DNA from: JBEICQ01 sp040383885
GTDB taxonomy: Bacteria; Bacteroidota; Bacteroidia; UBA4408
Direction: 5' to 3'
Length of the DNA stretch: 6,985 nt
Assembly (NCBI GenBank): GCA_040383885.1
Contig: JBEICQ010000114.1
Span: forward strand, 1-6,985
The notes below the pieces were generated by a model. It was not told the DNA's origin. It saw only the letters and a program-made list of their open reading frames with translations, and searched no databases. Both the position numbers and the translations under genes were made by a program. Positions 4,604 through 6,985 of the stretch are shown here, in pieces (position 1 is the first letter of the stretch; every line of letters starts with the position of its first letter).

Positions 4604-5794
4604 ATGAACACCGATTTTCAAGCACATCTTTCCGCCGAACTCAAATCCATTGAAGAGAGCGGACTCTTTAAAAAAGAGCGCATCATTACCTCTCCGCAAG
4701 GCGCCGACATCACGGTGAGCGGAGGCAAACAGGTAATCAACTTCTGCGCCAACAATTACCTCGGACTTTCCTCGCATCCACAAGTGCTGGAGGCCGCTGC
4801 AAAAACCCTTCAAACGCATGGTTTCGGAATGTCATCGGTGCGATTCATCTGCGGAACACAGGACATTCACAAAACACTCGAGAAAAAAATTTCTGAATTT
4901 CTCGGCACTGAGGATACTATCCTGTACGCCGCTGCGTTCGACGCAAATGGCGGGGTGTTTGAGCCCCTTTTCTCCGAACAGGATGCCATCATCAGCGACG
5001 AACTCAACCATGCCTCCATCATCGACGGTGTAAGACTTTGCAAAGCCAAGCGCTACCGCTACCGCAACAACGACATGAACGACCTGGAGGAGCAGCTCAA
5101 ACAGGCACAGGCGCAAAGGTTTCGCATCATTGTTACAGATGGGGTTTTTTCAATGGACGGATACATTGCCAAGCTCGATGAGATTGTGGCACTCGCCAAA
5201 AAATACAATGCGCTGGTGATGACTGATGAATGCCATGCCACCGGATTTATCGGAAAAACAGGCAGAGGTACGCATGAACATTGCGGCGTAATGGGTCAGG
5301 TAGATATCATCACCGGTACCCTTGGCAAAGCCCTCGGAGGAGCCATGGGTGGATTTACCTCCGGAAAAAAAGAAATCATCGAACTGCTCAGGCAGCGCTC
5401 TCGTCCTTATCTGTTCAGCAATTCACTGGCACCGTCTATTGTGGGTGCATCTATTGCCGTGATGGATTTACTCAGTAACACCACGCACCTCCGCGACAAA
5501 GTGATGAACAATGCACTCTATTTTCGCAAGGGGATGAGCGATGCAGGCTTCGATATTCGTCCGGGCATACATCCCATTACACCGGTGATGTTGTATGATG
5601 CAAAACTGGCGCAGGAGTTTGCTGCCAGCCTGCTCAATGAAGGTATCTATGTAATCGGATTTTTCTATCCGGTAGTTCCCAAAGAACTTGCGCGCATCCG
5701 CGTGCAGGTATCTGCAGCACATGAGCAACACCACCTCGACAAAGCCATTGCGGCATTTACCAAAGTGGGAAAAAGCCTCGGTGTGATCAAGTAA
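4604..5794 (+). CDS. kbl: 2-amino-3-ketobutyrate CoA ligase (glycine C-acetyltransferase)
   Basis: A 396-residue PLP enzyme of the alpha-oxoamine synthase family. It condenses glycine with acetyl-CoA reversibly, giving 2-amino-3-ketobutyrate; with threonine dehydrogenase it degrades threonine to glycine in the cytoplasm. It follows E. coli Kbl closely along its length: LFKKERIITSPQGADITV (21-38), INFCANNYLGL (45-55), HGFGMSSVRFICGTQDIHK (72-90), AIISDELNHASIIDGVRLCK (128-147), DECHATGFIG (208-217), the PLP lysine Lys242 in GTLGKALGGA, RQRSRPYLFSNSLAP, and GIYVIGFFYPVVP near the end. The relatives KAOA synthase and serine palmitoyltransferase lack this SVRFICGTQ/RLCKAKRYRY combination. The start is ATG 4604. 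A TTG at 4571 would add 11 residues unlike any Kbl and falls in what looks like promoter sequence (TTTG at 4554-4557, ACTTTA before CCCC). No threonine dehydrogenase gene is in the window. Confidence 0.97.
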   Translation: MNTDFQAHLSAELKSIEESGLFKKERIITSPQGADITVSGGKQVINFCANNYLGLSSHPQVLEAAAKTLQTHGFGMSSVRFICGTQDIHKTLEKKISEFLGTEDTILYAAAFDANGGVFEPLFSEQDAIISDELNHASIIDGVRLCKAKRYRYRNNDMNDLEEQLKQAQAQRFRIIVTDGVFSMDGYIAKLDEIVALAKKYNALVMTDECHATGFIGKTGRGTHEHCGVMGQVDIITGTLGKALGGAMGGFTSGKKEIIELLRQRSRPYLFSNSLAPSIVGASIAVMDLLSNTTHLRDKVMNNALYFRKGMSDAGFDIRPGIHPITPVMLYDAKLAQEFAASLLNEGIYVIGFFYPVVPKELARIRVQVSAAHEQHHLDKAIAAFTKVGKSLGVIK

Positions 5795-5805
5795 ATCATT
5801 ACTCT

Positions 5806-6837
5806 GTGCTTACCGCTGTTTATTGCGATGGAGAAAAAAAAATTCCGGTAAAACTGTTGCCCCGGAAAAAAGGAAAACTCCTGCTCAAACCTTTTTCGGG
5901 AGAACCTGCGCAATGGCATCTTTCGCAGGTGAGCAAAGAATACAGCAACGAACAACTCAGGGTATGGCTGCTCAGGCACCCTTCCCGCTATCTGCTCATC
6001 CATGAGCCCGAGGCCATCCGCGACATGCAGGCATGGCTCGATGGTAAATCACCCGGACTTTCCGTACCTGCCATCATGCTGGGCTTTGCCGTATTTTTCT
6101 TTTTGTGTTTTGCTTCCTGGTGGTGGCTTTTGCCGCCCCTTGCAGAAAAACTGGCCCTACGCATGCCTGAATCCTTCGATAAAAAGATAGGTGATGCGAT
6201 GGAAAAAAGTGTTTCCCTCAGCTATGCTGCGGATACTGCCAAAACCCGCGTCATGACCGAATTTGTACACACCCTTTTTCCGGCTGAGAAACAATGGAAA
6301 GTACAAGTGGTGCATGCAAGAGAATACAATGCATTTGCCATGCCCAATGGCAGCATCGTGGTGTTTGACGGTTTGCTCAATCACATGCAATCTTCGGCGG
6401 AGCTGGCGGCACTGCTTGGCCATGAAACTGCCCATGTGCGTTACCGCCATGCCACAAAAGCCCTGGCAAGAGAATGGTCGGGTGCCTTTTTATTAAGTGT
6501 ACTTACCGGATTCGATGCCGGCATCTTGTTACGGCAGGGTGCTGAATGGCGCAACCTTTCCTTCTCGCGCGAAGCGGAGCTGGAGGCTGACCGGTATGCG
6601 ATAGAAATGCTCGCCGGGAAGCGCCTCCCGATGAGCGGCATGATTGGACTTTTTGATTTGCTGGGCAGCGCAAAAGGCATTGCTCCTCCGGAGTGGTTGA
6701 GCACACATCCTGACACAAAAGTAAGAAGGCAACATGCATCAGAGGCAGCAAAAAGAGTATCCTACAGCGAAGATTCTCTTCTGTGCAAAAACCTGGAGAG
6801 GATTTTGCAAAAAATGCAGCAGGCAAAGAGCAAGTAA
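5806..6837 (+). CDS. Membrane-anchored M48-family zinc metalloprotease
   Basis: A 343-residue protein. Residues 1-85 form a small polar domain with beta-strand-like stretches. One transmembrane helix follows (about 87-112, VPAIMLGFAVFFFLCFASWW). The peptidase domain (about 145-315) holds the zinc motif HETAH (206-210) in LLGHETAHVRYRHATKAL, the third ligand Glu258 and Asp262 in SREAELEADRYA, the upstream FAMPNGSIVVFDGLL (177-191) and the conserved THPDTKVR (300-307). The family includes HtpX, BepA and LoiP, which handle membrane or outer-membrane protein quality control; I infer a similar role, with the catalytic side probably periplasmic. The start is GTG 5806, 11 bases after the kbl stop. 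No ATG occurs in frame until codon 74, beyond which the N-terminal domain would be lost. The close spacing suggests co-transcription with kbl, but no functional link is evident. Confidence 0.92.
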   Translation: MLTAVYCDGEKKIPVKLLPRKKGKLLLKPFSGEPAQWHLSQVSKEYSNEQLRVWLLRHPSRYLLIHEPEAIRDMQAWLDGKSPGLSVPAIMLGFAVFFFLCFASWWWLLPPLAEKLALRMPESFDKKIGDAMEKSVSLSYAADTAKTRVMTEFVHTLFPAEKQWKVQVVHAREYNAFAMPNGSIVVFDGLLNHMQSSAELAALLGHETAHVRYRHATKALAREWSGAFLLSVLTGFDAGILLRQGAEWRNLSFSREAELEADRYAIEMLAGKRLPMSGMIGLFDLLGSAKGIAPPEWLSTHPDTKVRRQHASEAAKRVSYSEDSLLCKNLERILQKMQQAKSK

Positions 6838-6882
6838 GATGGGTTTTAAAAACTTTCGATAAAAAAGAGAGCAGAAGGTTTT

Positions 6883-6979
6883 GGGCGTTCCGCGGCAGGT
6901 AAACCTGCCGCGGCGCGCTTTCCGCTCAAACTTTTTTGCGCTGCAAAAAAGTAACCGCTGCAATCGCTAACCCGGGCAA
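6883..6979. repeat. REP-like intergenic element with two perfect hairpins
   Basis: The first hairpin, CCGCGGCAGGT (6890-6900), AA, ACCTGCCGCGG (6903-6913), has 11-bp perfect arms. The second, ACTTTTTTGC (6930-6939), GCT, GCAAAAAAGT (6943-6952), has 10-bp perfect arms. They are set in the phrases GGGCGTT, GCTTTCCGCT and CCGCTGCAATCGCTAAC. This order resembles, from memory and unchecked, a dispersed repeat common in Bacteroidota genomes and thought to be of REP type, mobilised by a TnpA-REP transposase. Placed 45 bases after the M48 stop, the first hairpin could also end transcription. The window stops before a right boundary can be fixed. Confidence 0.7.
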
Positions 6980-6985
6980 CAGCTA

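Noticed and set aside
5665..6003. 112-codon minus-strand open frame over the kbl-M48 junction
   Set aside because: It is antisense to two clear genes and has no recognisable motifs.
1..6985. CRISPR array, tRNA, rRNA
   Set aside because: I saw no regularly spaced repeats and no tRNA cloverleaf or rRNA-like sequence on either strand, by eye only.

Overview
The window looks like chromosomal DNA of a member of the Bacteroidota, probably a Chitinophagales/Sphingobacteriia-type organism. The grounds are a C-terminal type IX secretion (T9SS)-like sorting domain on a secreted peroxidase, promoter-like boxes of the Bacteroidota form TTTG-N19..21-TAnnTTTG, genes without Shine-Dalgarno sequences and with very short leaders, and a two-hairpin intergenic repeat of a kind common in this phylum. 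The taxonomic call is inference from sequence features only.

Left part (1 to about 2900) is AT-rich accessory DNA with several broken genes. It starts with the tail of an unidentified reading frame (1-90). A promoter-like and palindrome-rich stretch follows (94-270). Next is a small membrane protein gene with a C-terminal SHOCT domain (286-579), split by an in-frame TAA at codon 21. On the minus strand lies a type IV toxin-antitoxin / abortive-infection operon of the AbiE family: antitoxin abiEi (1721-2539), then toxin abiEii (933-1724), overlapping by ATGA. A 16-bp inverted repeat overlapping a plausible promoter sits directly upstream of abiEi and fits autoregulation by the antitoxin. The operon is bracketed by two diverged direct repeats of about 142 bp (784-925 and 2673-2815). 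These carry the 3' end of one unidentified gene (X) and the start of a second (Y), both now decayed. The toxin's catalytic SEDIDL-type motif reads SEDIGL, so the nucleotidyltransferase may be inactive.

Right part (about 3060 to 6840) is compact, more GC-rich and all on the plus strand: a secreted two-cysteine glutathione peroxidase with a T9SS-like tail (3062-3868), an ECF-type sigma factor (3901-4491), 2-amino-3-ketobutyrate CoA ligase kbl (4604-5794), and a membrane-anchored M48 zinc metalloprotease (5806-6837) that starts 11 bases after kbl and probably shares its transcript. The window ends in a REP-like intergenic element with two perfect hairpins (6883-6979).

The genes do not form one pathway. 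Kbl acts in threonine/glycine metabolism, the peroxidase and M48 protease suggest envelope or oxidative-stress maintenance, and the AbiE cassette is a defence module set into a degraded region. The best candidate for something unusual is the repeat-bracketed AbiE operon with its altered toxin active site.
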